Of a stretch of DNA of 64,000 bases, positions 1-8,759 are shown piece after piece. Positions within the stretch are counted from its first letter, which is position 1. Every line of letters begins with the position of its first letter. Under the pieces are notes generated by a model. That model was not told the origin of the DNA, ran no database searches, and saw only the letters and a program-made list of their open reading frames with translations. The position numbers were made by a program, and so were the translations under genes. Location: assembly GCA_009782405.1 (NCBI GenBank), contig WRJC01000016.1, positions 6,725 through 70,724 of the forward strand, in the 5' to 3' direction. This stretch comes from Oscillospiraceae bacterium. Its GTDB lineage: Bacteria > Bacillota_A > Clostridia > Oscillospirales > WRJC01.

Positions 1-1555
1 TTTTGAATTGCTTGTTTGTGTTCATCAAAGTGATTATTTCCATGCAGCGCATAGTCGTCACTTTCGAAGACACGGATACCGCGTACATCCCGTTTTGAAG
101 GTCATATCTGTCCGCTACAGGATTTGAATACATTATGTATTCATAATCGAACCCGTTGGCTTTGTCTGCCGCTTCCCAGGCCAATTTGTCTTCGAGCGTC
201 CCTGTGGCCACATATGCGGCGCGTTCTTTGCCCGCAGGGACGTCAGACGTTTCGAACAAGCCTTTTTCTTTGTATTCCTGGTTTAGCTTGGCCACGGTCA
301 AAAACGGCGCGGAAGTGTATTTGTTCGCCATGCTGGCTTTGGCAGGGGCCAAAGTGGTGACTGCCGGGGTGTTTTTTGGTTTGTTGGTGGTGGGCGGTAT
401 CGTGGTTTCGAGCGGGTCTTCGGTCACCAAATTGCCATCGTCGTCCGTTGGGGGTTCTGTGGCTTTCGTGGTGGGCGGTTCGGTGGGTTCCTGTTCGGGC
501 ACATAGACAGACGGCCTGCTTGTGTTGGATACGGCTGCGAAATCCTGCATTTCGGGAAACAGGTTGTCAAAATTTTTGATTGGCTCAAAAGGCCCGTTGA
601 TGAGCGCGACATCGCTTTTGTTCGCTTTCACCCATTCCAAATATTGAGTGAGGTTTTGGTATTCTGTCACTTTTTTCAAATCTAATTTGCTTAGCTTCAC
701 GATGGCTTCTTTTTCTTCGCCCTCTTCGCTTTCTTCGTCATCGGCAGTTTCCTCGTCTTCTGAATCTTCCTTTTCGGCGGCGGCCGCTTCCGCCGCTTCC
801 GCAGCGGCTATCGAAGCCTCTGCAGCGACGTTGAACTCTTCGACGAGGCGCTTGTTGACTGCGATGTACGTGGCTTCGCCAATCAGCTTATTTGTCGGTA
901 TCGCGAGGGTTTTGTCGCCGTATTGCCCCGCCATCATTATCGAGGGGTGGATAAATTCCTTCAACACTTTGGCTTTCGTGCCGAGTTCTTCGTCTAATCC
1001 TTCCAAGCGGTCGTCAGCTGCAAGTTCTTGGAACATTTCGGAAGAAGTTATGAGGAAGATGTCCAATTGGTCTTTTTTCAAATCGGGCCAAATTATCTTT
1101 TCGGTATAAAGCTCCGTGGTTCTGGGTGGATCGGTTGGCTTTTTGGTCGGAGCCTGTGTAATGCCGGCGGCTTTGTCTTTTCTGGCTTGTTCCTTGCTCT
1201 CTTTTTCTATTGATTTGGATATCTCCTCTTCTTCTTTCAGCCTTTCCTGCTCTTCGTCGTATGCCTCATAAAGCCTTGTTATTTCCGCTTCGTATTCGTC
1301 CCTTTTCAAGCCGATCAATTTTATCCTTGTGGTATATTTCGTTTCAGTTATGTTATTTATTTCCTTTTCCACTAAATCGATCGCTTCTTGGGTGGTGGAA
1401 TCCTCTACTAAGAAACGAATGGTCAGCAATACAGCCTTCCGGTTTTGCGCTTCGTCCCAGCGCTCGCCGGAATCGCAGCTCGCGAAAACGACGGGGAAAA
1501 GCATGCAAGCCACGAGAAAGACACAAATGCGAGCCGTCAGCTTTGTTTTTTTCAT
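1..1555 (-). CDS. Extracellular solute-binding lipoprotein (3' end missing)
   Basis: The frame is open from an ATG at 1555 to the window edge, about 518 codons, and lacks its C-terminus. GGAGG lies just before the start. The N-terminus is a lipoprotein signal peptide: basic MKKTK, a hydrophobic stretch, then a cysteine near residue 27 after Phe-Ala-Ser. The last visible residues (MRCMEIITLMNTNKQFK) resemble the DUF3502-type sugar-binding lipoproteins of ABC importers. Two low-complexity stretches interrupt the fold: an Ala/Glu/Asp-rich segment near residues 245-285 and a Pro/Thr-rich linker near residues 345-395. No ABC permease or ATPase gene is visible on this side of it. Lipoprotein status is well supported; the transport role is inferred from weak family resemblance. 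Confidence 0.7.
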   Translation of the reverse strand, partial: MKKTKLTARICVFLVACMLFPVVFASCDSGERWDEAQNRKAVLLTIRFLVEDSTTQEAIDLVEKEINNITETKYTTRIKLIGLKRDEYEAEITRLYEAYDEEQERLKEEEEISKSIEKESKEQARKDKAAGITQAPTKKPTDPPRTTELYTEKIIWPDLKKDQLDIFLITSSEMFQELAADDRLEGLDEELGTKAKVLKEFIHPSIMMAGQYGDKTLAIPTNKLIGEATYIAVNKRLVEEFNVAAEASIAAAEAAEAAAAEKEDSEDEETADDEESEEGEEKEAIVKLSKLDLKKVTEYQNLTQYLEWVKANKSDVALINGPFEPIKNFDNLFPEMQDFAAVSNTSRPSVYVPEQEPTEPPTTKATEPPTDDDGNLVTEDPLETTIPPTTNKPKNTPAVTTLAPAKASMANKYTSAPFLTVAKLNQEYKEKGLFETSDVPAGKERAAYVATGTLEDKLAWEAADKANGFDYEYIMYSNPVADRYDLQNGMYAVSVSSKVTTMRCMEIITLMNTNKQFK

Positions 1556-1619
1556 TGGATGAAACCTCCTTAAAATAATTTTCCTTACGACCTCCATGTC
1601 GCCGATAATATTTAATAGT

Positions 1620-1648
1620 ATTTTACACTAAAAAAATGAATGTGTCAA
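1620..1648 (-). promoter_or_regulatory. Sigma-A promoter of the lipoprotein gene at 1-1555
   Basis: Read on the minus strand, TTGACA and TAAAAT are separated by 17 bases and lie about 65 bases upstream of the ATG at 1555. All -35 positions match consensus. Confidence 0.75.
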
Positions 1649-1650
1649 GT

Positions 1651-1673
1651 ATAAAATTGTGTAAAAACACAAT
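1651..1673 (-). terminator. Probable terminator after rpoD
   Basis: A 7-bp stem (ATTGTGT/ACACAAT) with a four-base loop is followed on the minus strand by TTTTAT. It sits just past the rpoD stop codon and abuts the next promoter. The stem is AT-rich, so termination may be partial. Confidence 0.45.
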
Positions 1674-1700
1674 AATGCCAAATTTTTTTTTTGCGGGGCT

Positions 1701-2795
1701 TCAATCCAGATAATCCCTGAGCCTTTTCGAGCGGCTGGGATGGCGCAGTTTTCTCAATGCTTTAGCCTCTATCTGCCGTATCCGCTCCCTGGTGATGTTG
1801 AAAACTTTACCCACTTCCTCGAGGGTGCGCGACCTCCCGTCTTCGAGCCCGAACCTGAGTTTGAGGACGTGTTCCTCCCTGGGGCTGAGCGTCCTGAGCA
1901 CTTCGCACAGCTGTTCCCGGAGCAGCGTGTACGAGGCGGCTTCCGCAGGGGCGGGGGCGTTGTCGTCTGAAATGAAGTCGCCAAGGTGCGAATCGTCCTC
2001 TTCTCCGATGGGCATTTCCAGCGAAACGGGTTCTTGGGCGATTTTCATTATGTCGCGCACTTTATCTACTGACATATTCATTTCCGCCGCCACTTCTTCG
2101 GGCGAAGCCTGGTGCCCCAATTCCTGATGCAGCTGCTTTGAGATTTTATTCACTTTGTTTATCGTCTCGACCATGTGCACCGGTATCCGGATCGTCCTCG
2201 CCTGGTCGGCTATCGCCCTCGTTATGGCTTGGCGTATCCACCATGTGGCGTAAGTCGAAAATTTGTAGCCCCTGCCGTAATCGAATTTTTCAACGGCTTT
2301 TATAAGCCCCAAATTTCCTTCTTGGATCAAGTCCAAAAAGAACATCCCTCTTCCTACGTAGCGTTTGGCAATGCTCACCACGAGCCTCAAATTCGCCGCG
2401 ATTATTTTGTCTTTGGCCAAAGAGTCGTTTTGGGACATTTTTTTGGCGAGCTCTATTTCTTCGTCGGTTTCCAACAACGGCACTTTTCCGATTTCTTTTA
2501 AATACATCCTGACGGGATCGTCGATTGCCAGCCCTTCCTGCACCAACATTTTTTCCATGTCTTCCGGATTTTCGAATTTTTCCATTTCGTTGTTGATGTC
2601 TTCGAATTCGGGTATGCCGTCGTCCAAATATCCGTTGATTTCGATGCCGAGCGCTTCGAATGTTTCGTACAATTTGTCCAATTGTTCGGGGTCGCAATTC
2701 ATTTCCGCTTCCAAAAGCTCTTCATTCGAAAGGCCGCCCTTGGATTTCGCTTTTTCTATCAAATCGCCTATTTCAAATTTTTTGTCTTCTATCAT
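1701..2795 (-). CDS. rpoD: RNA polymerase primary sigma factor (sigma-70/SigA)
   Basis: This 364-residue protein directs RNA polymerase to housekeeping promoters. Region 1.1-like sequence fills about residues 1-85 and region 1.2 ([12 protein letters not shown]) follows near residue 92. Region 2 near residues 130-200 carries the core-binding and -10-melting signature ([30 protein letters not shown]). Region 3 is near 205-285, and region 4.2 ends the protein with the helix-turn-helix [20 protein letters not shown]. An upstream in-frame ATG exists at 2816, but GGGGG lies seven bases before the ATG at 2795, which is therefore preferred. It follows dnaG, as in many Bacillota, and two GAAC-N4-GTTC dyads lie between the genes. 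Length is typical of clostridial SigA. Confidence 0.97.
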   Translation of the reverse strand: MIEDKKFEIGDLIEKAKSKGGLSNEELLEAEMNCDPEQLDKLYETFEALGIEINGYLDDGIPEFEDINNEMEKFENPEDMEKMLVQEGLAIDDPVRMYLKEIGKVPLLETDEEIELAKKMSQNDSLAKDKIIAANLRLVVSIAKRYVGRGMFFLDLIQEGNLGLIKAVEKFDYGRGYKFSTYATWWIRQAITRAIADQARTIRIPVHMVETINKVNKISKQLHQELGHQASPEEVAAEMNMSVDKVRDIMKIAQEPVSLEMPIGEEDDSHLGDFISDDNAPAPAEAASYTLLREQLCEVLRTLSPREEHVLKLRFGLEDGRSRTLEEVGKVFNITRERIRQIEAKALRKLRHPSRSKRLRDYLD

Positions 2796-2810
2796 GTGTA
2801 TCCCCCATGA

Positions 2811-2938
2811 GTTCATATTTGTTCATTGATTTTATGCAAGTCTGCGAATGAACTGTTAATTGATGCAAGTATGCCATGAACAGCATATGAACTGTCGTTC
2901 ATATTGGTTCATTTGAACTATCGTTCATATTTGTTCAT
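2811..2938. repeat. Short direct repeats between dnaG and rpoD
   Basis: The unit GTTCATATTTGTTCAT (plus strand) occurs at 2811-2826 and, with one mismatch, inside two longer 24-base copies at 2889-2912 and 2915-2938 whose first half carries a dyad. The copy at 2915-2938 overlaps the last codons of dnaG. The remaining intergenic bases also contain two ACTTGCAT copies on the minus strand. Confidence 0.7.
2888..2927. promoter_or_regulatory. Two LexA-box-like dyads upstream of rpoD
   Basis: TGAACTGTCGTTCA at 2888-2901 and TGAACTATCGTTCA at 2914-2927 are perfect five-base inverted repeats around four bases, 26 bp apart. Both fit the core GAAC-N4-GTTC bound by LexA in Bacillota. The second overlaps the dnaG stop codon. 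They may place rpoD under SOS control. The identification rests on the motif alone, and the dyads also form part of a local repeat. Confidence 0.45.
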
Positions 2939-4742
2939 TTTTCCCTTTTATGTGATGAATCCAATTTTCGCCGGAAGAAGCTATTTCTTTGTAATCCACG
3001 TTCTTTTTTTCATAGAGTTTGTTTTGCCGATCCAAAGCGGTTATGAAATTTTCGAGTTTGCCCGATATGTTGTATTCGGGGATTTGTTCCGAGGTCATCA
3101 TGGCTGTCACCCTGCTTGTTTCTTCGACGGACAAATCCTTGGTTATCATGACCGTGTCGAAATTTTCCGCATTGTCCGATTCTTTTGCGGAGACGAACAA
3201 GTTGTATATTTTTTTGTCAAATTCGCTGACAAAAAGGCTTTCATCCAGCATATTTTTGATTTCCCCGTAAAGTTCGGGGTGGTTCAGCAAAATCCCCAAA
3301 ATGACTTCTTCTTTCTTAACGGATTCGGGGTATCTCGCTTTGTCGGGGTTTATCCTGTCACCAAGCCCTTCGGATTTGCGCAGGGCGTTGCCTATCATTT
3401 CGGATTTTTCTTTTTTTGTGCGCGTTGCGGCGAGTTTTTTTATGTTTTTTAAAATTATTTCGGGCGGCATTTTGTATTTTTCCGCGAGCTTTGTCCCGTA
3501 GACCTCGCGTTCCACTTCGGAATTTATGAGGGCTAATTCCCCGCAGGATTCGTTGATCGCCTTTATTTTATCTTCGGCTTCGCCCGTGTCGTATTTTTCG
3601 AAAATCGATTCGAGCCTGGTTTCCGTGTAGCTTTTGGGTTTCGCCAATCGGTTTTCCAATTTATCCTTTCCGTATTGGCGGATAAATTCGTCCGGATCTT
3701 TTGCTTCCCCCAAATTCAACACTTTCACCTCCAACCCGACTTCGCCGAGTAGCCCCGCCGCTTTCGCCATCGCCCTTTTCCCGGCTTCGTCCGTGTCATA
3801 TGCCAGAACCACCCGTTTGGCATATTTTGAAATCAGCCTGGCCTGATCGGCGGTGACAGCGGTTCCAAGGCTCGCCACCGCGTTGGTGAAACCCGCTTGG
3901 TGCAGGGATATTACGTCCATATAGCCTTCGCACAATATGAAATAATCGAACTTTTTGTTTGTTCCTACCGAATTTTTGGCGAAATTTAGGGCGTACAGGT
4001 TCCTGCTTTTTTTGAAAGCGGGGGTGTCGGACGAATTTAAATATTTCGGCATGATTTGGTTGTCAGTCACCCTTCCCCCGAAAGCTATCACGTTTCCCGC
4101 CGGGTCGATTATGGGAAACATCACCCTTCCCCTGAAATAGTCGGTGTAATCTCCTTTTTTTGTAATCCCGCATAAAAAGGCGGTTTTCAACTCTTCTTTT
4201 GAAAATCCCTTTTTGGACATATGTTTTGTGAGTTCGCTCCAGGAAGAAGACGCATATCCGAGCCCGAAATGTTTGATCGCGGGATTTTTGATTTGGCGCC
4301 TAAGCAAATATTCGAGGGCTTGCACGCTTTCTTCTTTCCCGGAATCCATAAGGTTGTTGTGAAAATACAAGGCGGCTTCGCGGTTTATTTCGAACATCCT
4401 CTTTTGCTTCACCGCTTTTTCTTTGTATTCGCCGTCGTCTTCGGGTATCGGGATTTTTGCCCAATCCGCAAGTTTCAGCACGGCGGAAACATAGTCGAGG
4501 TTTTCAATCATCATCACGAAACTTATCACGTCGCCGCCCGCATCGCATCCAAAACAGCGGAAAATTTTTTTGGCGGACGATACCATGAAAGAGGGGGTTT
4601 TTTCGCTGTGGAACGGACAGCATGCGCTCATGTTCGAACCGGCCCTTTTCAGCGGGACATACCGGGAAACCACTTCTTCGATATCGCTTCTAAATTTTAT
4701 TTCTTGCAAAAACGCATCCGTGAATTTCATCTTTTCACTCAT
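2925..4742 (-). CDS. dnaG: DNA primase
   Basis: DnaG lays RNA primers for replication with the DnaB helicase. The N-terminal CHC2 zinc finger is present (C42-x2-H45 and C63-x2-C66). The catalytic TOPRIM domain follows near residues 255-340, with the Glu motif LCEGYMDVISLH and the Asp motif LAYDTDEAGKRA. A helical C-terminal region for helicase binding completes about 605 residues. The start is uncertain. GGAGG in the end of dgt lies one base before the ATG at 4742 and 13 bases before the ATG at 4730. Both put the start at or next to the dgt stop, so translation is probably coupled. The gene sits between dgt and rpoD, as in many Clostridia. Confidence 0.97.
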   Translation of the reverse strand: MSEKMKFTDAFLQEIKFRSDIEEVVSRYVPLKRAGSNMSACCPFHSEKTPSFMVSSAKKIFRCFGCDAGGDVISFVMMIENLDYVSAVLKLADWAKIPIPEDDGEYKEKAVKQKRMFEINREAALYFHNNLMDSGKEESVQALEYLLRRQIKNPAIKHFGLGYASSSWSELTKHMSKKGFSKEELKTAFLCGITKKGDYTDYFRGRVMFPIIDPAGNVIAFGGRVTDNQIMPKYLNSSDTPAFKKSRNLYALNFAKNSVGTNKKFDYFILCEGYMDVISLHQAGFTNAVASLGTAVTADQARLISKYAKRVVLAYDTDEAGKRAMAKAAGLLGEVGLEVKVLNLGEAKDPDEFIRQYGKDKLENRLAKPKSYTETRLESIFEKYDTGEAEDKIKAINESCGELALINSEVEREVYGTKLAEKYKMPPEIILKNIKKLAATRTKKEKSEMIGNALRKSEGLGDRINPDKARYPESVKKEEVILGILLNHPELYGEIKNMLDESLFVSEFDKKIYNLFVSAKESDNAENFDTVMITKDLSVEETSRVTAMMTSEQIPEYNISGKLENFITALDRQNKLYEKKNVDYKEIASSGENWIHHIKGKNEQI

Positions 4743-5739
4743 TCCTCCACGTCTTGGGCACAAAAATATTGCAATACGCGGATATGGAATACCTGTCGGT
4801 CATCCCCGCGATATAGTCGCATACGGCCCTCTCGATCCCTTCGCTTTGGGTCACGGCCTCATATTCGGGCGGAAGCAAGCTTTGATTTTTTACGAAATGG
4901 CAATACAGCTGTTCGAGCATGAATTCGGCTTTTTTTTCTTCGGATTTGGCGGCGTTGTTGCTGTATACTTTTTCAAACAAGAAACCGCGCAGCTTTTCCA
5001 TTGCTTCATGGATTTCGCTTTGCATCGATATTTCGCCTTTTCCGCTTGAAGCCGAAATCACCGCATTTGCCATTGTGTTTATGCGCCGGCTTCCGGTATT
5101 GCCGAGTATTCGGATCAAATTTTCGGGCAAATCACCGAAATGCAGGATTTTTGCCCGGATCGCGTCGTCTATGTCGTGATTTATATATGCGATCCTGTCT
5201 GCCAGTTTCACGATTTTGCCTTCGAGGGTTTGGGCTGTTATATCGCCCGTGTGGCAGAGTATCGCATTTCGGACTTCGCGGGTCAAGTTGAGGCCTTCGA
5301 AATTTTTTTCCAGTTTTTCGACTATCCTAAGGCTTTGTTCGTTGTGCCGGAACCCCCCGGGATAAAGGCGGTCCAAAACTTTCTCGCCCGCATGGCCGAA
5401 TGGGGTGTGGCCGAGGTCGTGGCCCAAACAAGCGGCTTCGGTGAGGTCTTCGTTCAATGCCAAGGCCCTGGCGAGCGAACGGCCGATTTGGGCGACTTCC
5501 AAGGTGTGGGTCAGCCTGGTTCTGTAATGGTCGCCTTCGGGGTCGAGAAAAACCTGGGTTTTATGCGAAAGCCGCCGAAATGAATTCGAGTGGATTATCC
5601 TGTCCCTGTCCCTTTGGAATTCGGTTCTTACGCCATCGGGTTCCAAAGCGAATTCCCTTCCCGCCGTGTTTTCGCTCAGAAAAGCGTGGGCGGACAGGCT
5701 TTCGCGTTCCCTTTTATGGATTATGTCTATGCAATTCAA
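4735..5739 (-). CDS. dgt: dGTPase-like HD-domain deoxynucleoside triphosphohydrolase
   Basis: The family cleaves dNTPs to deoxynucleosides and tripolyphosphate and helps control dNTP pools. The HD metal site is visible: H78 in RLTHTLEVA, H107-D108 in CLGHDLGHTPFGHAGE, and a later Asp in KLADRIAYINHDIDD. The N-terminal RTEFQRDRDRIIHSNSFRRL block is typical of the family. At 334 residues it matches the shorter type 2 form of Gram-positive bacteria. The start codon is TTG at 5739, preceded by GAGGGGG about ten bases upstream. It lies 36 bases after htpG and overlaps dnaG, so it belongs to the same run. Substrate preference cannot be read from sequence. Confidence 0.93.
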   Translation of the reverse strand: MNCIDIIHKRERESLSAHAFLSENTAGREFALEPDGVRTEFQRDRDRIIHSNSFRRLSHKTQVFLDPEGDHYRTRLTHTLEVAQIGRSLARALALNEDLTEAACLGHDLGHTPFGHAGEKVLDRLYPGGFRHNEQSLRIVEKLEKNFEGLNLTREVRNAILCHTGDITAQTLEGKIVKLADRIAYINHDIDDAIRAKILHFGDLPENLIRILGNTGSRRINTMANAVISASSGKGEISMQSEIHEAMEKLRGFLFEKVYSNNAAKSEEKKAEFMLEQLYCHFVKNQSLLPPEYEAVTQSEGIERAVCDYIAGMTDRYSISAYCNIFVPKTWRNE

Positions 5740-5775
5740 AGCCGGACGCCCCCTCTTTTTTTCGCGCCGATTCTC

Positions 5776-7740
5776 CTATGTGGCCTTTTCGCAAAGTTCA
5801 AGGCTGGAATCTATGAAGCTTTCCAATTCTTCGGCAGTGAGTTCCCTCTTGGTTATCAGGGAAAGCATATATATGTATTTCGCGGTTTCTTTGTTTTTGG
5901 ATTCGGATAATTTTTGGATAAGCGGATTTTTTGAGTTGATTGTCAAAGTCTCCCCGCAATCGGAATCGGGAATCCCCGCCATGTTGGCATCTATCATTTT
6001 GTACTGCTTCATCATGTCCGATATCCTGCGCGACTGTTCGGAAAGGGTGAGCAACGCGGGGATTTTTTCGTCGGGAAGCTCTCCTACTTCTATTTTCAGG
6101 TTTTTGAATTTGTCGGGGTTTTCGTTTGCGCCTATTGCTTCTTCGAACAAATCTACGAGTTCTTGGTTTTCCGCTTTTTCCTTTTTGTCTTTTTTCTTGT
6201 CTTTGTCCTTTTTTTCGGTTTCTTCCGCATCCGAATCAACCCTGACGAATTTCACTTTCGGATTTTCGGATTTCATTTCGGCGAGGCTTACAAACTGCGT
6301 TTCTATAATGTTTTCGAGTATCAAAACTTCGCGGCCGGCCCTTTTGTGCATGCTCACGTAAACGGCCTGCGCGGCGGGGTTGTTCGTGTAATATGCATAA
6401 ATGCCATCTTTTTCCTGTTTCGCCGATTTTGCGTATTCTTCGAGGGTTTTGTATTCCCCCTCCGTGTTTTTGTAAATTATTATGTCTTTGAGCCTGTCGT
6501 AAAATTTTTGGTCCCTGAGGCAGCCGTACAATATGAAAGTTTTTATGTCCTGCCAGAACCCCTCATATTCGCTCCGTTCGGTGTTGAACAGCGATGAAAG
6601 CTTGTCGCCCACTTTTTTTACGATATGCGCCGAAATTTTGGCTACATATCCGCTGTTTTGCAAAAAACTCCGGGACACGTTCAGCGGCAGCTCGGGGCAA
6701 TCGATGACCCCTTTTAGCATAAGCAGGTATTCGGGTATGACTTCTTTTATGTTGTCAGCCACGAAAACCTGGTTGTAGTACAACTTGACTTCGCCTTCAA
6801 GGCTGTCGAATTGGGTGTTTATCTTCGGAAAATACAAAATCCCCTTGAAGTTGAGCGGGTAGTCCGCATTGATGTGAATATGAAACAGCGGTTCTTTGAA
6901 ATCCTTGAAAACTTTTTTGTAAAATTCCAAATATTCCTCTTTTTCGCAGGAGGAAGGGTTTTTGGCCCAAAGAGGGGAAGTTTCGTTTATGGGTTTTTCG
7001 GCTTCGCATTCTTCGCAAGCCTCCCCCTCTTTGTGCTCATGCTCGTGTTTTTTGTTCGCATCCTTGAAATATATTTCATAGGGCATGAAAGCGCAGTATT
7101 TTTGCAAAATATCTTTTATTTTCCATTCGCTCAGAAATTCGCTGTTTTCGTCGTTGATGTGCAGGGTAACTTCGGTGCCCATTTCCGTTTTTTCGGAGGC
7201 GTATTCGCAATCGCCCTCATAAAGCTCGTAGGCGCCTTCTTCGGTGCAGGTCCAAAAAACCCCATTTCCGCCGGCGTATGATTTGCAGCGTATGTCCACC
7301 CTGTCCGAAACCATGAAAGACGAATAGAAGCCGAGCCCGAAATGGCCGATGATGCCGTTTTTGGCCGTGTCTTCCTTCAAGTCTTTTTCGGGAGTTTCGG
7401 GCGCTTCGTATTTTTCGATGAAATCCAATGCACCCGAAAGCGCGATTTGGTTTATGTACTTTTTTACTTCTTCGGAGTTCATCCCTATCCCGTTGTCCGA
7501 TATTTTGAGCGTTTTTTCCTCCGAGTCCAGTTCGACGGTTATCGCGAACGCCCCGTCGAAATTTTCGATCTCCTCGGGCCTGGCTTCTCCCAGCGAAAGC
7601 AGCCTCTTTATTTTCGTTATGGCATCGCAAGAATTAGAAACGAGCTCCCTCAAAAATATTTCCTTATCGGAATAGAGCCACCTTTTTATGATGGGAAAAA
7701 TGTGTTTCGTGTCTACGGATATGCCGCCTTGTTCAAGCAT
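5776..7740 (-). CDS. htpG: Molecular chaperone HtpG (Hsp90)
   Basis: HtpG is the cytosolic bacterial Hsp90, an ATP-driven dimeric chaperone. The N-terminal GHKL ATPase motifs are clear: LVSNSCDAITKI, ISDNGIGM near residue 85, and GHFGLGFYSSFMVSD near residue 135. Middle and dimerization domains follow, 654 residues in all. Two features are unusual: a His/Cys-rich insert (HEHEH then CEEC) near residues 230-250, and a Lys/Asp-rich linker (TEKKDKDKKKDKKEK) near residue 510. AGGAGG lies nine bases before the ATG. No CIRCE element is visible upstream. It is the first gene of the htpG-dgt-dnaG-rpoD run. Confidence 0.97.
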   Translation of the reverse strand: MLEQGGISVDTKHIFPIIKRWLYSDKEIFLRELVSNSCDAITKIKRLLSLGEARPEEIENFDGAFAITVELDSEEKTLKISDNGIGMNSEEVKKYINQIALSGALDFIEKYEAPETPEKDLKEDTAKNGIIGHFGLGFYSSFMVSDRVDIRCKSYAGGNGVFWTCTEEGAYELYEGDCEYASEKTEMGTEVTLHINDENSEFLSEWKIKDILQKYCAFMPYEIYFKDANKKHEHEHKEGEACEECEAEKPINETSPLWAKNPSSCEKEEYLEFYKKVFKDFKEPLFHIHINADYPLNFKGILYFPKINTQFDSLEGEVKLYYNQVFVADNIKEVIPEYLLMLKGVIDCPELPLNVSRSFLQNSGYVAKISAHIVKKVGDKLSSLFNTERSEYEGFWQDIKTFILYGCLRDQKFYDRLKDIIIYKNTEGEYKTLEEYAKSAKQEKDGIYAYYTNNPAAQAVYVSMHKRAGREVLILENIIETQFVSLAEMKSENPKVKFVRVDSDAEETEKKDKDKKKDKKEKAENQELVDLFEEAIGANENPDKFKNLKIEVGELPDEKIPALLTLSEQSRRISDMMKQYKMIDANMAGIPDSDCGETLTINSKNPLIQKLSESKNKETAKYIYMLSLITKRELTAEELESFIDSSLELCEKAT

Positions 7741-7786
7741 AAGTTTTTTGCCTCCTCGATTTTTGAATTTTTTTGTGATATTCTAT

Positions 7787-7795
7787 ATTATACCA
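7787..7795 (-). promoter_or_regulatory. Possible extended -10 promoter of htpG
   Basis: On the minus strand TGGTATAAT gives a consensus -10 hexamer with a TGn extension, about 50 bases before the htpG ATG. No good -35 lies 17 bases upstream, so this is a weak call. Confidence 0.4.
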
Positions 7796-7847
7796 CAAAA
7801 ATTGCGGTAAATTATAAAAAAATTTTGTATTTTAAGAAAAAATTTAT

Positions 7848-7876
7848 TTGACAATGTAACAATTTTGTGATAAATT
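7848..7876 (+). promoter_or_regulatory. Promoter of the lipoprotein gene at 7926
   Basis: TTGACA and TAAATT are separated by 17 bases, about 50 bases upstream of the ATG. Confidence 0.7.
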
Positions 7877-7925
7877 ATATATAACCCAAATATTATGCCA
7901 ATTAAAATCACGGAGGGATTGTCCA

Positions 7926-8759
7926 ATGAAGAAAAAAAAATATTTTAAATTGTCCGCGCTCTTTTTGTGCGCCGCGCTCTTTTTGCCCATGATTTTCGCC
8001 TGCGGCGAAAAACCGGAGGATACTAAAGCTGCGACCGAAGCCCAAATCGAAGAAACCACCCCGGCCCCGACGCCGACGCCAACAGAGCCGCCTCCGCCCA
8101 CAGACCCGCCGACCACGGAGGCGCCTATCCCGCCCTATGAGGCCGACGCCAACCTTTCCTATTGGGAAAACATCGAGGCGGAGCTCGCCCACTATGGGAT
8201 CAGCGGCGCGGTGAAATGCCTCCCCGGGGAAGACGAAGCCGCCTTGATGAAAAAGTTCGGCGCCAACGGCTCCAAAAAAGAAGAATTGGATGTGAGCGGT
8301 GACAACGTGCCGTTTTCCGCGGCCTACAGCGTCACGGTTGCAAAAGACCAGGTGAATTTCTGGGATTCGAGCTACAGCTGCGCGCTTGAAAAAGATTTGG
8401 AGGTCGAAGAAGGCGATTTGGTGGTGGGCGTGTTTTGGGTGAGGGGTCAAAGGATAGCCGAAACCGATCAGTTCGCCGAAGACGATTTTCCCGAATATTA
8501 CCTGGCAGTCAAGACAGCCACCGACAATTGGGCCACCGAAGGTGGGGTTGAACCTTCGAGGGAACAATTCGTAGATCCCGAATGGCACAAGATATTTTTT
8601 TACGGAAATGTCATGAACGAAGAGAGCAACTCCAAAAACCTCCAGTTCCAGATATTTTTGGGATATGGCAACCAGCGCGTGGATTTCGGGGGGATAACGG
8701 CGTATTTAGTGCCGTGGTCCCGCGAAAACGAAATGGCCGCCATCAAGCTCACCTACTAA
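7926..8759 (+). CDS. Lipoprotein with Pro/Thr linker and a beta-rich domain
   Basis: The 277-residue protein starts with a lipoprotein signal (MKKKKYFKLSALF..., cysteine near residue 27 after Ile-Phe-Ala). A Thr/Pro/Glu linker with TPTPTEPPPPTDPP follows near residues 40-68. The remaining 210 residues are rich in Trp, Phe and alternating hydrophobics and end in an FGGITAYLV strand. That layout resembles carbohydrate-binding beta-sandwiches such as CBM4/9-type modules. No catalytic motif is visible. GGAGG precedes the ATG. Its stop codon overlaps the stop of the convergent gene by three bases. A surface-anchored glycan-binding role is inference; the lipoprotein call is solid. Confidence 0.75.
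   Translation: MKKKKYFKLSALFLCAALFLPMIFACGEKPEDTKAATEAQIEETTPAPTPTPTEPPPPTDPPTTEAPIPPYEADANLSYWENIEAELAHYGISGAVKCLPGEDEAALMKKFGANGSKKEELDVSGDNVPFSAAYSVTVAKDQVNFWDSSYSCALEKDLEVEEGDLVVGVFWVRGQRIAETDQFAEDDFPEYYLAVKTATDNWATEGGVEPSREQFVDPEWHKIFFYGNVMNEESNSKNLQFQIFLGYGNQRVDFGGITAYLVPWSRENEMAAIKLTY

Noticed and set aside
2811..2938. CRISPR-like array
   Set aside because: Only two to three short units without regular spacers, reaching into dnaG, and no cas genes.
7741..7925. CIRCE or HrcA site before htpG
   Set aside because: No TTAGCACTC-N9-GAGTGCTAA-like repeat could be found in the gap.
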